Positions 5,481 to 6,651 of a stretch of DNA of 6,651 bases are shown here, in pieces; within the stretch, counting starts at the first letter, position 1; the number at the start of each line of letters is the position of its first letter. Source of the DNA: Desulfobacteraceae bacterium (lineage in GTDB: Bacteria; Desulfobacterota; DSM-4660; Desulfatiglandales; Desulfatiglandaceae); assembly GCA_030597505.1 (NCBI GenBank), contig JAUVRS010000151.1, positions 1 to 6,651 of the forward strand. The letters are read 5' to 3'. The position numbers and the translations under genes were made by a program. The notes under the pieces are model-generated. The model had not been told where the DNA came from, did not search any database, and was given only the letters and a program-made list of their open reading frames with translations.

Positions 5481-6526
5481 GCAAAATCTTGCAAGTGGAT
5501 AAACAGCAAAACATAGCTTCACCGATAAACGAGGGCAGCCCCCCGCGGCTCTGGGGCTGGCATACCTTTTTGAGCCTGGGCATTACCATTTTGATATTGG
5601 GGGCCCTGCTTGCAATGGTGGATCCGGGAAAGATATGGGATGTGGTAAAGACATGTGATAAAAAACTCGTTTTTCTCGGTGCCCTGGCCCATTATTTGAC
5701 CTACCCGGTCCGTGGCCTTCGGTGGCGGCGCTGTCTGGCTCACCTGCCCATAAGGGGGCGCAAGACAATGTTTGCGCTGGTGGTTTTTTTCTACAATTTT
5801 GTGGATAATCTGGTTCCGGCCAAATTGGGCGATGTATACGCGGCCCATATGGCACGCATAAATTTCGGGATTCGTCGTTCCGCGGCCATGGGTTCCATTG
5901 TCTTCTTGCGTATGCTGGACGCATGGACTATCTTATTTCTTGCCGGGCTGGCATCCTGGGTCTTGTTTTCGACTCACTTGCCAGGGGCGGTTTTTTGGGC
6001 GTTGATAGCCGGCGGCATTATTGCCCTGGGCGCCACGCTCATTATGCTGTGCTTTTTTCTTTTGCAAAGATCACTGCCCCGGTGGCTGCCCGCCAAGCTC
6101 CGCCGGATTATTGAGGCCTTTCATACGGGCATGTGGCCCAGACCGATCCAGCTGCTTCCTGTTCTTGGTTTGACTGTTGTCATCTGGGCGCTGGAGATAG
6201 TCTGGATTTTTTTTCTGGCCCATGCCTTCAATCTGAAACCAAGCCTGGTAGATGGGGTCTTTCTGACCATGATCCCGTTGCTGGCTTCTGCTTTTCCATT
6301 TACACCATCGGGGGCGGGTGCGGTGGAGGTGACCCTTTTTAGCTGTCTGCGGGTGATCGGGGTGCCGGCGCCCCTGGCGATTTCATTAACGGCGTTGAAC
6401 AGGGTTATCGACTATTGGCTGCACATTGGCCTGGGGATGGTGACCTGGGTATTTAGACATCGACTCGGTCTTCGCACGTGGCGCGAGGCTCCGCATAGAA
6501 TTGGAAGACAGGAGGGGCATTCGTGA
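5477..6526 (+). CDS. Flippase-like membrane protein of the lysylphosphatidylglycerol-synthase TM family
   Basis: Predicted 349-residue polytopic inner-membrane protein of the LPG_synthase_TM / YbhN-like family, whose members include MprF flippase domains and uncharacterised lipid or glycolipid transport proteins. I see about eight hydrophobic segments, near residues 30-48, 64-80, 98-112, 138-165, 170-197, 225-250, 258-275 and 300-327. The two family signatures are present: N-L-V-P-A-K-L-G-D-V-Y (111-121, equivalent to the usual P-x-R-x-G-E pattern but with Lys and Asp) and FPFTPSGAGAVEV (273-285, the P-G-G-x-G-x-x-E loop). The TTG start overlaps the previous TGA as TTGA, which suggests translational coupling; upstream ribosome matches (AAGG, 12 nt away) are weak. 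The next gene starts within this stop codon. Its job is probably lipid or lipid-linked sugar translocation in the same pathway as the upstream glycosyltransferase; this is inference. Confidence 0.87.
   Translation: MSKILQVDKQQNIASPINEGSPPRLWGWHTFLSLGITILILGALLAMVDPGKIWDVVKTCDKKLVFLGALAHYLTYPVRGLRWRRCLAHLPIRGRKTMFALVVFFYNFVDNLVPAKLGDVYAAHMARINFGIRRSAAMGSIVFLRMLDAWTILFLAGLASWVLFSTHLPGAVFWALIAGGIIALGATLIMLCFFLLQRSLPRWLPAKLRRIIEAFHTGMWPRPIQLLPVLGLTVVIWALEIVWIFFLAHAFNLKPSLVDGVFLTMIPLLASAFPFTPSGAGAVEVTLFSCLRVIGVPAPLAISLTALNRVIDYWLHIGLGMVTWVFRHRLGLRTWREAPHRIGRQEGHS
6510..6515 (+). promoter_or_regulatory. Ribosome binding site for the GTG start at 6523
   Basis: AGGAGG, 7 nt before the GTG at 6523, lies inside the end of the flippase-like gene. 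Its quality supports a real gene start at the GTGA overlap. Confidence 0.8.
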
Positions 6527-6651
6527 AGGTAAATAGGGTCTTGCTCGTGCGCGTTTCCTCCCCCGTTGACAAGGACGTGGACCATCCGCAATTTTTTGAT
6601 CCCCCCTATCCGCTCAAGCACCTCCAGGCGGGTCTTGCCCAATACCGGGAC
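6523..6651 (+). CDS. N-terminus of a possible B12-binding radical SAM protein (cut by window edge)
   Basis: GTG start overlapping the previous TGA (GTGA), with AGGAGG 7 nt upstream, then 43 codons open to the window end. The start KVNRVLLVRVSS is a beta-strand of the kind that opens a Rossmann-like cobalamin-binding domain (usually K-V-L-L-V-x-P-P). FDPPYPLKHLQAGLA matches the following P-P-L-G-L-x-Y-L-A-A pattern loosely. The CxxxCxxC cluster that would prove a radical SAM enzyme lies beyond the edge. Coupling to the flippase-like and glycosyltransferase genes suggests one pathway. The gene is near certain; the family is a moderate guess, and another Rossmann-type N-terminus is possible. Confidence 0.7.
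   Translation, partial: MKVNRVLLVRVSSPVDKDVDHPQFFDPPYPLKHLQAGLAQYRD

Noticed and set aside
4932..5924. Minus-strand frames overlapping the glycosyltransferase and flippase-like genes (4932-5522, 5519-5848, 5583-5924)
   Set aside because: They oppose well-supported membrane-protein genes. Their translations show no domain features.
1..6651. CRISPR array, tRNA, rRNA, insertion sequence or phage attachment site
   Set aside because: I saw no regularly spaced repeats, cloverleaf-like sequence, transposase motifs or long terminal inverted repeats on reading both strands.

Overview
The window looks like part of a Gram-negative chromosome, most plausibly a delta-proteobacterium (Desulfobacterota). 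This rests on an exported beta-barrel protein, roughly even base composition, strong AGGAGG-type ribosome sites mixed with TTG/GTG starts, and the gene content. The taxonomic call is inference.

Layout. (1) Positions 1-718, minus strand: the first ~239 codons of an outer-membrane porin-like protein with a clear signal peptide. It runs off the left edge. (2) 719-1169: a 451-bp gap holding the porin promoter (a perfect TTGACA -35), a long leader with two dyad symmetries, and a weak 52-codon open frame. (3) 1170-3332, minus: a NodU/CmcH/TobZ-family carbamoyltransferase with all core motifs plus a ~170-residue C-terminal region that I do not recognise. (4) 3333-3593: a divergent intergenic region with a perfect 7-bp inverted repeat, candidate promoters, and a start-less 46-codon hydrophobic open frame just upstream of the carbamoyltransferase. 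(5) 3594-6651, plus: three tightly coupled genes. They are a GtrA-like domain fused to a family-39 membrane glycosyltransferase, a flippase-like membrane protein of the lysylphosphatidylglycerol-synthase TM family (4-nt TTGA overlap), and the start of a third gene (4-nt GTGA overlap). The third gene is cut by the right edge and resembles the N-terminus of B12-binding radical SAM proteins.

How they may work together. A polyprenyl-phosphate-sugar-dependent glycosyltransferase carrying its own GtrA module, a flippase-like protein and a possible radical SAM enzyme in one coupled operon suggest assembly or modification of a membrane glycolipid or cell-surface glycan. The divergent carbamoyltransferase could decorate the same product. 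This pathway is inferred from gene families and arrangement; no substrate can be read from the sequence. The porin appears to be a separate transcription unit. I see no tRNA, rRNA, CRISPR array, insertion sequence or integration site.
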